In this document: in pieces, positions 1-7,392 of the stretch | Numbering within the stretch: the first letter of the stretch is position 1 | Layout of the letters: each line of letters begins with the position of its first letter | Assembly: GCF_029601685.1 (NCBI RefSeq) | Contig: NZ_JARRIR010000004.1 | Span: forward strand, 434,001-498,000 | Origin: Metarhizobium sp017305935 | GTDB lineage: Bacteria > Pseudomonadota > Alphaproteobacteria > Rhizobiales > Rhizobiaceae | Length of the DNA stretch: 64,000 nucleotides | Direction of reading: 5' to 3' | Notes under the pieces: model-generated | Seen by the model: the letters and a program-made list of their open reading frames with translations, nothing else | Database searches by the model: none | Told to the model about the DNA's origin: nothing | Translations under genes and position numbers: made by a program

Positions 1-119
1 TGGATTTTCTGAAGACCGCCGCCCCCTTCTGGAAGAAGGAACACGGGGCCAGCGGCCAGGCCGGCGACTGGATCGCCGCCCGCGATGCCGACGATGCGGC
101 ACGCGACAAGTGGAAATGA
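1..119 (+). CDS. moaE: Molybdopterin synthase catalytic subunit MoaE, C-terminal fragment
   Basis: Only the last 38 codons are inside the window (frame from base 3, TGA at 117-119). The tail reads DFLKTAAPFWKKE, then GDWIAARDADDAARDKWK, which is the typical MoaE end: the FWKKE stretch contains the active-site lysine region, and the W-x-x-ARDxDD tail is common in this family. MoaE transfers sulfur from thiocarboxylated MoaD to precursor Z during molybdenum cofactor synthesis. The gene converges on the permease at 120-1016 with no spacer. Identity rests on a short tail. Confidence 0.75.
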   Translation, partial: DFLKTAAPFWKKEHGASGQAGDWIAARDADDAARDKWK

Positions 120-1016
120 CTAAGGCACGACTTTCTCCCGCCGGGTCATGACCACGATCACCACCAGCAGCGAAAACAGGAAGAGGTCGCGCCAGACGAT
201 AGGCGCGAAGGAGCTCCAGACGGTTTCGGTCAAGCCCAGCAGCGCCGCCCCCAGCGCCGAGCGCAGGGGATCACTGACGCCGCCGATGGAGGCGATCATC
301 ACCACCTTGAGGCTGAAGATCAGGCCGGCGCCGAAATCCATGGTGCCGTAATAGGACGTCGCCATAAGCCCGGCGACCGCTGCGATCATCGCCGCCGCGA
401 GATAGGCGACGAGGAAGACGCTGTTTGCATCGACGCCGCAGAATTCGGCGGCGCGGGCATCGTCCGCCACCGCCCGCCAGACCCGCCCGGCGCGGGTGCG
501 CGCCAGCACCAGCGTGCCGAGCGCGATCAGGCCGATCATGACCGCGACATTGACGAGCTGGATCGCCGTCAGCGTCACCGCAATGCCGCCGACATGCCAG
601 AGCGCCATCGTCTGATTGAGGAAAGGCGGCAGCCACAGGCTGCGGGTGTCCGAGGCCAGCCGCGCCGTTTCCATCAGCACGATCAGGCAGCCGAGCCCAG
701 CGACGATTACCGTATTGGGAGCCGAAAAGGCGAAGCGCGCCATGATCCCGCGCCCGATGACGGCGGCGGCGAGCGCGCTGTATGCCAGCGCCGCGACGAT
801 CCCGAAGCCCAGCGCCGCCGGCAGTACCAGCCACAGCCGGTTCCAGCCGACATCGACGAACAGCACATACATCTGCCCGGAAAAGGCAAACAGCGCGCCA
901 TAGGTCAGGTCCGCCCGCTTGGTCACCGCAAAGGCAATCGCATAGCCGAAGGCCAGCAGCGCATAAAGCGCCGCCAGCGGCAGGGCATTGGCGATCTGTT
1001 GCGACAGATAGAGCAT
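120..1016 (-). CDS. Orphan LivH-type branched-chain amino acid ABC transporter permease
   Basis: Very hydrophobic protein of 298 residues with about eight predicted membrane segments and the LivH/LivM fold pattern: an N-terminal LSQQIANALPLAALYALLAFGYAIAF segment and a central RxxRAVADDARAAEFCGV loop, the usual ATPase-contact loop of this permease family. The ATG at 1016 is preceded by AGAAAGG at good spacing; a TTG start at 1040 would lie against the regulatory dyad. No LivM, ATPase or binding-protein gene is adjacent, so substrate and partners are unknown. It is divergent from the CGNR regulator across a dyad at 1043-1072, which suggests control by that regulator. Confidence 0.85.
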   Translation of the reverse strand: MLYLSQQIANALPLAALYALLAFGYAIAFAVTKRADLTYGALFAFSGQMYVLFVDVGWNRLWLVLPAALGFGIVAALAYSALAAAVIGRGIMARFAFSAPNTVIVAGLGCLIVLMETARLASDTRSLWLPPFLNQTMALWHVGGIAVTLTAIQLVNVAVMIGLIALGTLVLARTRAGRVWRAVADDARAAEFCGVDANSVFLVAYLAAAMIAAVAGLMATSYYGTMDFGAGLIFSLKVVMIASIGGVSDPLRSALGAALLGLTETVWSSFAPIVWRDLFLFSLLVVIVVMTRREKVVP

Positions 1017-1042
1017 GAAGCGGCCTTTCTTCCGCCTCAAGA

Positions 1043-1072
1043 ATAACTGGTAAAATTCCTTTTGCCAGTTAT
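1043..1072. promoter_or_regulatory. Candidate operator of the CGNR regulator (inverted repeat)
   Basis: ATAACTGG (1043-1050) and CCAGTTAT (1065-1072) are perfect inverted arms, and AAAA (1052-1055) pairs with TTTT (1060-1063), giving 12 of 15 symmetric pairs. The dyad fills the short gap between two divergent starts (1016 minus, 1082 plus), the classical position for a shared operator. Binding by the adjacent CGNR protein is inferred. Confidence 0.6.
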
Positions 1073-1081
1073 AATTTGTCC

Positions 1082-1633
1082 ATGAGTTTTGCCTGGACCC
1101 CGCATCGTTTTTCCGGTGGCGCTTTGGCGCTGGATGTCGCCAACAGCGTCGTGCTGCGCTTCGACCCGGCGCGGCGTATCGACCGTTTTGCCCTGCGCGA
1201 ACATCTGGACGCCTTTCCGCAGGCGGCGGCGCGCCTCAGCAGCGAGCCCGGGCTACCGGCGGCGATGACGCCGCCGGGCCATGCGAACGAAGCGGATTTC
1301 CTGGCCTTGCGCGATGCCATCGACCGCTATTTTCGCACCCGGGTCGAGGGAGATGACAGCCGCGCCTTGCTGGCCGATTTGCTCGCCTCGGCGGCGGCCT
1401 GCCTGCGGGGGGCGGCATCGGAGGACGACCTCGGGGCACAGACGGCGCGTTCGGCGCTGCGGCTCGTCGCTCTGCCCGATGACGGGCGCATGAAGATCTG
1501 CGGCAATTGCGGCTGGCTGTTCCTGGATCGCAGCAAGAATAAAAGCCGCGCCTGGTGCGACATGGCCGTCTGCGGCAATCGCGTCAAGGCCAGCCGCCAT
1601 TACCGGCGCAAGACGAAAGGAGCCGATGCATGA
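1082..1633 (+). CDS. CGNR zinc-finger transcriptional regulator (ABATE plus CGNR domains)
   Basis: 183-residue protein. The N-terminal part (GGALALDVANSV and following about 120 residues) fits the ABATE stress-sensing domain. The C-terminus carries the zinc-finger signature C-x2-C (ICGNCGWLF) followed by CDMAVCGNRVKASRHYRRK, the CGNR motif with a basic DNA-binding tail. The ATG at 1082 is preferred over a TTG at 1076. It is divergent from the LivH-like permease and overlaps the next lipoprotein gene by 4 bases (ATGA). The inferred role is a repressor or activator of the divergent permease and of its own operon; the ligand is unknown. Confidence 0.85.
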   Translation: MSFAWTPHRFSGGALALDVANSVVLRFDPARRIDRFALREHLDAFPQAAARLSSEPGLPAAMTPPGHANEADFLALRDAIDRYFRTRVEGDDSRALLADLLASAAACLRGAASEDDLGAQTARSALRLVALPDDGRMKICGNCGWLFLDRSKNKSRAWCDMAVCGNRVKASRHYRRKTKGADA

Positions 1634-2139
1634 AACGCCTTCTGCTTGCCGCCCCCCTTCTGGCGTCGGCCCTCATGCTTTGCGCCTGCCAGCGCGAGGC
1701 CAAGGACGGCATCACCGAAATCTCGGGAAAGATGTTCGTCTTCAATTATCGCATCGCCACCGCCACCTATATGCTGACGCTGGCGCGCAAGGCGCCGCTG
1801 CCGGAAAACGGCAGCGTCGAGACCGAATACGAGAACCCGGCCGGCGGCGCGCCGATCGTCGAGGTCTCGAAAATCTATCCCTTCTGGGAAAAGATCGTGC
1901 TGGAAAGCCCGCCGGTGCATTGCGTGGTCAAGGACAAGCGCTACGGCGTCAAGATCCGCATCCTCGATGCCGACCACAAGCTGCTGCAATCGCTGGAAAC
2001 CACCGTGGTCTCCGATATCGACCAGACGATCCTGCCGGCCAAGCCGCTGGTCGTCGGCCCGGCCTATACGAAAAACCCGGACCTGCAGAAACCGGACGGC
2101 ACCACCGATTATTCGCCGGAAACCGGCTGCCCGGCATGA
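1630..2139 (+). CDS. Putative lipoprotein of unknown function
   Basis: 169 residues. It starts with a lysine-arginine plus hydrophobic signal (MKRLLLAAPLLASALMLCAC), whose LCAC fits a lipobox with Cys20 as the lipidated residue. The rest is a soluble beta-rich domain with no family I recognise; it includes a conserved-looking YPFWEKI patch and two further cysteines (in VHCVVKD and at ETGCPA). It overlaps the CGNR gene start-to-stop by ATGA, so the two are co-translated, and it ends in a strong terminator. The envelope location comes from the lipobox; the function is unknown. Confidence 0.75.
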   Translation: MKRLLLAAPLLASALMLCACQREAKDGITEISGKMFVFNYRIATATYMLTLARKAPLPENGSVETEYENPAGGAPIVEVSKIYPFWEKIVLESPPVHCVVKDKRYGVKIRILDADHKLLQSLETTVVSDIDQTILPAKPLVVGPAYTKNPDLQKPDGTTDYSPETGCPA

Positions 2140-2140
2140 A

Positions 2141-2175
2141 AAAAGCCGGGGCGTTGACCGCCCCGGCTTTTCAAT
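2141..2175. terminator. Strong bidirectional intrinsic terminator
   Basis: A perfect 13-bp stem (2141-2153 with 2159-2171) around a TTGAC loop. The AAAA and TTTT ends allow termination on both strands. It lies between the convergent lipoprotein gene and ndk. Confidence 0.9.
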
Positions 2176-2210
2176 TCAATTCGGCTTTCTCCTGACGGAG
2201 AAGGCCTGGA

Positions 2211-2633
2211 TCAGCCGACGATTTCGGTATCGGAGAACCAGTACTTGATTTCCTGGGCAGCGGTCTCCGGGGCGTCCGAGCCGTGAACGGAATTTTCGCC
2301 GATCGACAGGGCGTGCGTCTTGCGGATGGTGCCTTCGGCGGCCTGCGCCGGGTTGGTGGCGCCCATGATTTCGCGGTTCTTCAGGATGGCGTTTTCGCCT
2401 TCGAGAACCTGGACGACGGTCGGGCCGGAGGTCATGGTCTCGACGAGTTCGCCGAAGAAGGGACGCTCCTTGTGAACGGCGTAGAAGCCTTCGGCTTCGC
2501 GCTTGCTCATCCAGACGCGCTTGGAAGCGACGACCGACAGGCCGGCTTCTTCAAGCATCTTGGTGATGGCGCCGGTCAGGTTGCGCTTGGTGGCGTCCGG
2601 CTTGATCATCGAAAACGTGCGTTCAATCGCCAT
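2211..2633 (-). CDS. ndk: Nucleoside diphosphate kinase
   Basis: 140 residues, exactly the usual bacterial length. It transfers the gamma phosphate from NTP to NDP through a phosphohistidine. The N-terminus MAIERTFSMIKPDATKRN and the active-site segment IGENSVHGSD with His117 are diagnostic. Two in-frame ATGs are close together (2639 and 2633); AGAGGA lies 7 bases before the second, which also gives the family N-terminus, so 2633 is chosen. A GC-rich hairpin sits in the leader. Confidence 0.97.
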   Translation of the reverse strand: MAIERTFSMIKPDATKRNLTGAITKMLEEAGLSVVASKRVWMSKREAEGFYAVHKERPFFGELVETMTSGPTVVQVLEGENAILKNREIMGATNPAQAAEGTIRKTHALSIGENSVHGSDAPETAAQEIKYWFSDTEIVG

Positions 2634-2663
2634 GTTCATGTCCTCTTGAAAATCGGGGAAAGT

Positions 2664-2690
2664 GGGCGGTGTTTACCCGCCTCACCGCCC
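2664..2690 (-). other. Hairpin in the ndk 5' leader
   Basis: GGGCGGTG (2664-2671) and CACCGCCC (2683-2690) are perfect 8-bp arms with an 11-base loop, about 30 bases upstream of the ndk start. There is no U-tract, so it looks like a leader structure, not a terminator. Function unknown. Confidence 0.5.
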
Positions 2691-2762
2691 GAAAACAAGG
2701 GGGAGCCAGAACGCTTCTGCGTTTCTTCAAATCGCAAAAGCGCTCTAGTTGTTTGTTTTTGC

Positions 2763-2806
2763 GCATTTCCGGACGGAAAACCGCTTCGCGTTTTTCCTGG
2801 AAATGC
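2763..2806. repeat. 44-bp palindromic intergenic repeat, copy 1
   Basis: Outer arms GCATTTCC (2763-2770) and GGAAATGC (2799-2806) are perfect. The inner arms GGAAAAC and GTTTTTCC pair with one bulge around the core CCGCTTCGCG. It is the best-formed member of a family seen at 22612, 24011, 41911 and 54342 (inverted), with degenerate copies elsewhere. Confidence 0.8.
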
Positions 2807-2814
2807 TTAAAGTT

Positions 2815-3507
2815 TCACGCCGCTGTCACATGCCGACCGCGCCCTTCGAAAAGATCGAGGCAGCGACCGAACCACTCCATCGCCGGATCGTCGGCACTGA
2901 GCGGCAGGCTGCCGCTCGTCACCCGCGCCCATTGCAGCGCGCCGAAGAGGATGTAATCGGCAAACAGCGGGCTGTCGCCACCGAGATAAGGCTGGAATTT
3001 CAGCATATGGCGCAGCGGCTCCAGCTTGCCCGGAAACGCCGCCTTCTCCGCCTCGGCGCGGGTGGCGACCACCTCCTCCAGCGGTCTGCCCAGCCGCGCC
3101 TCGCGGCTTTCCCGGAAATAGGCCTTGTCCTTCTCGGGCAGGATATCGTGAATGCTCATCACGATGATCGGCATCAGCGCCGCCTGCAATACGGTCTGGG
3201 TATAGCCTTCGACGAAACGCGCCATCGCCTTGCCGCCCTCACCCTTGAACAGCGAGGGACGATCCGGATAGGTGTCCTCCAGATAGAGCGCGATGGCAAA
3301 GCTGTCACTGACCAGATGGCCGTTGTCGTTGAGGATCGGCACGGTGCGGGAGAATCCGTTTTCCAGCGCCGGAATTTCGGTGAACGGCACCGGTCGCTCG
3401 ACGAAATCCAGCCCTTTGTGCGACAGCGCCATCACCGCCTTCCAGCAATGCGGCGAAAAGGGGCGCTTCGTATCCGTGCCGCACAGCGAATGCAGAATGA
3501 TGGTCAT
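2815..3507 (-). CDS. Glutathione S-transferase family protein (beta-etherase-like)
   Basis: 230 residues. The N-terminal thioredoxin-like domain has CGTDTKRPFSPHCWKAVMAL, where the SPHCW segment holds the glutathione-activating Ser/Cys region, then the cis-proline TVPIL, and DSFAIALYLEDTYPDRPSLF, which matches the glutathione gamma-glutamyl site. The C-terminal part (from about residue 95) is the helical domain. The overall layout resembles LigE/LigF-type and fungal-like GSTs of alphaproteobacteria. It is monocistronic and divergent from the DinB gene. The substrate cannot be read from sequence. Confidence 0.85.
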   Translation of the reverse strand: MTIILHSLCGTDTKRPFSPHCWKAVMALSHKGLDFVERPVPFTEIPALENGFSRTVPILNDNGHLVSDSFAIALYLEDTYPDRPSLFKGEGGKAMARFVEGYTQTVLQAALMPIIVMSIHDILPEKDKAYFRESREARLGRPLEEVVATRAEAEKAAFPGKLEPLRHMLKFQPYLGGDSPLFADYILFGALQWARVTSGSLPLSADDPAMEWFGRCLDLFEGRGRHVTAA

Positions 3508-3639
3508 GGCGTTCTCCTTGAATGTGTTGCATCAAAGCCGCGAATGCGGGCGGAATCAAATCAGGAAATTTCATGATTTCCATCATGCCGTTTGACGCAT
3601 CGACGGCGTAAGATGGAGACCGCATCGGAGGGCAAGGCC

Positions 3640-4167
3640 ATGATCGACCACTATCGCATGTTTGCGGACTACAATCGCTGGGCCAACGAACGCATCTACA
3701 CGGCAGCGGCCGAGCTTTCGGAAGCGGATTACCGGGCGCACAAGGGCGCCTTCTTCGGCTCGTTGCATGGCACGCTGAACCATCTTCTTGTCGCGGACCG
3801 CGTCTGGATGCAGCGCTTCACCGGCCATGGCGAGCCGGTATCGACCCTCGACCAGGTCCTGCATGAGGATCTCGCCGGCCTGCGCGAAGCGCGGCGGCTG
3901 GAGGATGCCCGCATCGCCTCCTGGATCGATACGCTTGCCGAAGCCGATTTCGGGCGGATCATTTCCTATACGCCGCTCACCAACCCGCAGCCGATCACCC
4001 ATCCGCTCGGCCCGGCGCTGGCGCATTTCTTCAACCACCAGACCCACCATCGCGGCCAGTGCCACACGATTCTGACCGGACTTGGCAGGCCAAGCGTCAC
4101 GCTCGACCTCATCTATTTCCTGCGCTCCGAGGGCAGCCGCTGGATGGGGCCGGCAATCGCCCATTAA
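3640..4167 (+). CDS. DinB family protein
   Basis: 175-residue four-helix-bundle protein of the DinB/YfiT metalloenzyme superfamily. Candidate metal ligands are the histidines in LHGTLNHLLVADRVWMQRF and in the late helix AHFFNHQTHHRGQCHTIL (H-x3-H pattern). The ATG at 3640 has GGAGG eight bases upstream, which decides against the upstream in-frame ATGs. Members include damage-inducible proteins and thiol-dependent transferases, so the reaction is not predictable. No operon partner is evident. Confidence 0.85.
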   Translation: MIDHYRMFADYNRWANERIYTAAAELSEADYRAHKGAFFGSLHGTLNHLLVADRVWMQRFTGHGEPVSTLDQVLHEDLAGLREARRLEDARIASWIDTLAEADFGRIISYTPLTNPQPITHPLGPALAHFFNHQTHHRGQCHTILTGLGRPSVTLDLIYFLRSEGSRWMGPAIAH

Positions 4168-4281
4168 CCGCAAACGTCAAGAAAGCCCGGACAAGCCGTG
4201 GTTTTCAACGCGCGTTAAACGGTAGCGCGCCTATGGGTTTACGCAGCCGCGGACAAGAATGCGCGGGGAAGCGAGGGGCGC

Positions 4282-5331
4282 GTGCGACAATTTCAGACGA
4301 TGGCTCTGGCGGTGGCGAAACCGAACGGCCAATCCAACCTGCCGGAAACGATGCTTACCATCGCCGAGGCCATGGCGAAGCTCGAGATTGAGCCGCTGCC
4401 GCGCAATTACGAATTGCTGCACGAGATGCTGAGGGGCGGCAATGCCGATCTGCAACGCGATTTCGCGGCCCTTGGACCCCGGCCTCGCCAGGCGGATCTG
4501 GACGATCTCGGCCTGCATTATCGCCTTGCCGGCCATTGCGGCCTTGCCGCCAGCCGTTGCCAGTCGGAAGCCGCGCGCCTGTTGGGCGGGCTGAAGGAAC
4601 AGCTTGCGCTCGGCATCACCGGCAAACAGGCCTTCTCCCGCTCGCTGGAGGCTACCACGCGGGCGCTCGCCGCCCCCGGCACCAGCCTGGCCGACAGCCT
4701 TCGGGCCGTCGATGCGTTGCAAGCCGGCCTTGCCGAACTGATCGTGGCCGAAACCGCCATCGGCCAGGCGCTCAACCAAGGGGTGATCCGCCTGGAGCGG
4801 ATCGATCGCGGCCTCGACGCCCTCGATGCCGCAGCGCTTCAGGACAAGCTGACCCATCTTCCCAACCGCCTCGCTTTCCTGCGCAGGCTGGAGGACATGT
4901 ACCGGCCGGAAGCGACACCGCCGCGCGGCGCGCTGCTGCTGATCGACATCGACGATTTCAGTCGCATCAACCAGACGTTCGGCGAGCGCGCCGGCGACCG
5001 GTTGTTGAAACGTCTCGCGACCTATCTGCGCAAATCGATCAAGAAGAGCGATTTCGTCGCCCGTATCGCCGGTGACGATTTCGCCTTCCTGTTCGACGAT
5101 ATCGACCAGCCGGATGCCGTGATCATCGCCGGTCGGTTGCGCGCCGGCATCGCCGAACAACTGGCCTTCGCAACGTCGGAGCCCGGCGAACGCGATCACC
5201 TCACCGTGTCCATCGGCATTGTCCTCACCGGCCACGTCGCAAGCGCGGCCGAGTTGCAGGCAAGGGCGCAGGCGGCCCTTGCCGCCGCAAAAGCCGATAC
5301 GCGCCAGCCGATCAAGGTTTCCCTGGGCTAA
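4282..5331 (+). CDS. GGDEF-domain protein with degenerate signature (AGDDF)
   Basis: 349 residues, no membrane segment. The N-terminal 45 residues carry the PLPRNYELLHEML helix often found in rhizobial GGDEF proteins, followed by a coiled-coil-like region. The GGDEF domain starts at DKLTHLPNRLAFL (about residues 188-200), continues with LLLIDIDDFSRINQTFGERAGD, and has RIAGDDF at residues 261-267 in place of RxGGDEF. The first Gly is Ala and the Glu is Asp. AGDEF-type variants can be active, but the Glu-to-Asp change makes cyclase activity uncertain. The GTG at 4282 follows GAGGGG. No EAL domain or inhibitory RxxD site is evident. Confidence 0.85.
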   Translation: MRQFQTMALAVAKPNGQSNLPETMLTIAEAMAKLEIEPLPRNYELLHEMLRGGNADLQRDFAALGPRPRQADLDDLGLHYRLAGHCGLAASRCQSEAARLLGGLKEQLALGITGKQAFSRSLEATTRALAAPGTSLADSLRAVDALQAGLAELIVAETAIGQALNQGVIRLERIDRGLDALDAAALQDKLTHLPNRLAFLRRLEDMYRPEATPPRGALLLIDIDDFSRINQTFGERAGDRLLKRLATYLRKSIKKSDFVARIAGDDFAFLFDDIDQPDAVIIAGRLRAGIAEQLAFATSEPGERDHLTVSIGIVLTGHVASAAELQARAQAALAAAKADTRQPIKVSLG

Positions 5332-5402
5332 GACTTCCGCCGGAATGACGCCAGAGCGCCTCTCTCTTGCCTTCGCCGCCGGATTCGGCCAAAACGCCGG
5401 GC

Positions 5403-7286
5403 ATGATCACGCTCACCAATCTTTCGGCGCGCATCGCCGGCCGGCTGCTTATCGAAAACGCCAACCTCTCCCTGCCGGAAGGCACGAAGGCGGGTCTGGT
5501 GGGACGCAACGGTGCCGGCAAATCCACCCTGTTCCGCATCATCACCGGCGACATGGAAAGCGAAAGCGGTTCCGTCTCGCTGCCGCGCAATGCGCGCATC
5601 GGCCAGGTGGCGCAGGAAGCGCCGGGCACCGAGGAGCCGCTGATCGAGATCGTGCTGAAGGCCGACAAGGAGCGCGAGGCGTTGATGGCGGAAGCCGCGA
5701 CCGCCACCGATCCGCACCGCATCGCCGAGATACAGACGCGTCTCGCCGACATCCAGGCGCATTCTGCCGAAGCCCGCGCCGCCAGCATCCTCTCGGGCCT
5801 CGGCTTCGACCACGAGGCGCAACTGCGCCCAGCATCGAGCTTTTCCGGCGGCTGGCGGATGCGCGTGGCGCTTGCCGCCGTCCTGTTTTCCGAGCCGGAT
5901 CTGCTGCTGCTCGACGAGCCGACCAACTATCTCGACCTTGAGGGCACGCTGTGGCTGGAGGATTACATCCGCCGCTATCCGCATACGGTCATCATCATCA
6001 GCCACGACCGCGACCTGCTCAACACCGCCGTCAACGCCATCGTCCATCTCGACCAGAAGAAGCTGACCTTCTATCGCGGCTCCTACGACCAGTTCGAGCG
6101 CCAGAAGGCGGAAGCCGACGAATTGCAGATGAAGGCGAAAGCCAAGAACGACGCGGCCCGCAAGCATCTGCAGAGCTTCATCGACCGCTTCCGCGCCAAG
6201 GCGACCAAGGCCCGCCAGGCCCAGAGCCGCATCAAGGCGCTGGAGCGCATGGGCACGGTCGCGGCGGTCATCGAGGATCATGTGCAGGGCTTCTCTTTCC
6301 CCGAACCGGAAAAACAGCCCGCCTCGCCCATTATCGCCATCCAGGGCGGGTCGGTCGGCTACGAGCCCGGCAAGCCGATCCTGTCGCGCATCAACCTGCG
6401 TATCGACAATGACGACCGCATCGCCCTCCTCGGCTCCAACGGCAACGGCAAGTCGACCTTCGCGAAATTTATCTCCGGCCGGCTGCAGGCCCAATCCGGC
6501 GAGATCAAGACCGCGCCGAACCTCTCCATCGGCTTCTTCGCCCAGCATCAGCTCGACGATCTCGTGCCGAAGGACAGTGCCGTCGAGCACGTGCGCCGGC
6601 TGATGCCGGAAGCGCCGGAGGCCAAGGTGCGCGCCCGCGTCGCCCAGATGGGTCTGGCGACCGAGAAGATGGACACGCCCGCCAAGGATCTCTCCGGCGG
6701 CGAGAAAGCACGCCTTTTGATGGGCATGGCCGCCTTCGAAGCGCCGAACCTGCTGATTCTCGACGAGCCGACCAACCATCTCGATATCGACAGCCGCAAT
6801 GCGCTGATCCAGGCGCTGAACGATTATCCCGGCGCCGTCATCCTCATCTCGCACGACCGCCACCTGATCGAGGCGACCGTCGACCGTCTGTGGCTGGTGC
6901 GCGACGGCACGGTGACCGCCTATGACGGCGACCTCGAAGACTATCGCAGCCTGATCGTCGCCACGCCCAAGGGCAAGCAGGCGGCCAAGACGCCGATCGA
7001 GGACAGCAAGAACAAGGCCGACCAGCGCAAGCTCGCCGCCGAGCGGCGTTCGGCACTGGCGCCGCTCAAGAAAAAGATCAACGATCTCGAATCCTTGACC
7101 GGCAAACTGCAGAAACTGATTCAGGCCCTGGACAAGGAACTTGAAGACCCCGCGCTTTACGAGAAATCGCCTGACAAGGCCGTGACCAAGGCCAAGGAAC
7201 GCGCCGGCGCGCTGGCGAAGCTCAACGAGGCTGAGGAGCAGTGGCTGGAGCTTTCCACCGAATACGAGGATGCGATGGCGGGGTGA
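5403..7286 (+). CDS. ABC-F family ATPase, YheS type
   Basis: 627 residues with two ABC cassettes and no membrane segment. First cassette: Walker A GRNGAGKST, signature SFSGGWRMR, Walker B LLLLDEPTNYLDL. The interdomain linker SFIDRFRAKATKARQAQSRIKALERM is nearly diagnostic of the YheS branch. Second cassette: GSNGNGKST, LSGGEKARL, LLILDEPTNHLDI. A C-terminal lysine-rich coiled coil follows. ABC-F proteins bind the ribosomal E site and modulate translation; they are not transporters. The ATG at 5403 is chosen because MITLTNLSARI is the family start. Confidence 0.93.
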   Translation: MITLTNLSARIAGRLLIENANLSLPEGTKAGLVGRNGAGKSTLFRIITGDMESESGSVSLPRNARIGQVAQEAPGTEEPLIEIVLKADKEREALMAEAATATDPHRIAEIQTRLADIQAHSAEARAASILSGLGFDHEAQLRPASSFSGGWRMRVALAAVLFSEPDLLLLDEPTNYLDLEGTLWLEDYIRRYPHTVIIISHDRDLLNTAVNAIVHLDQKKLTFYRGSYDQFERQKAEADELQMKAKAKNDAARKHLQSFIDRFRAKATKARQAQSRIKALERMGTVAAVIEDHVQGFSFPEPEKQPASPIIAIQGGSVGYEPGKPILSRINLRIDNDDRIALLGSNGNGKSTFAKFISGRLQAQSGEIKTAPNLSIGFFAQHQLDDLVPKDSAVEHVRRLMPEAPEAKVRARVAQMGLATEKMDTPAKDLSGGEKARLLMGMAAFEAPNLLILDEPTNHLDIDSRNALIQALNDYPGAVILISHDRHLIEATVDRLWLVRDGTVTAYDGDLEDYRSLIVATPKGKQAAKTPIEDSKNKADQRKLAAERRSALAPLKKKINDLESLTGKLQKLIQALDKELEDPALYEKSPDKAVTKAKERAGALAKLNEAEEQWLELSTEYEDAMAG

Positions 7287-7337
7287 TCCCCGCTATTTGA
7301 CGACATTAACTTTTCGCCGGACGGACGAAAGGATTCG

Positions 7338-7391
7338 TTAACCATAATCGACAAAAATCACCCGGCATTATCGATTTGTTGAGTGATTTTT
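7338..7391 (+). promoter_or_regulatory. Upstream dyad and CtrA-like half-site before the deacetylase gene
   Basis: TTAACCAT at 7338-7345 equals the half-site commonly reported for CtrA in Rhizobiales. AAAAATCAC (7353-7361) and GTGATTTTT (7383-7391) form a perfect 9-bp inverted repeat that ends one base before the ATG at 7393, where a Shine-Dalgarno would normally be. Regulation is inferred. Confidence 0.35.
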
Positions 7392-7392
7392 C

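Noticed and set aside
5328..6863. Minus-strand frame opposite the ABC-F gene (511 codons)
   Set aside because: Shadow of a highly conserved ATPase gene; no recognisable domain or ribosome-binding site.
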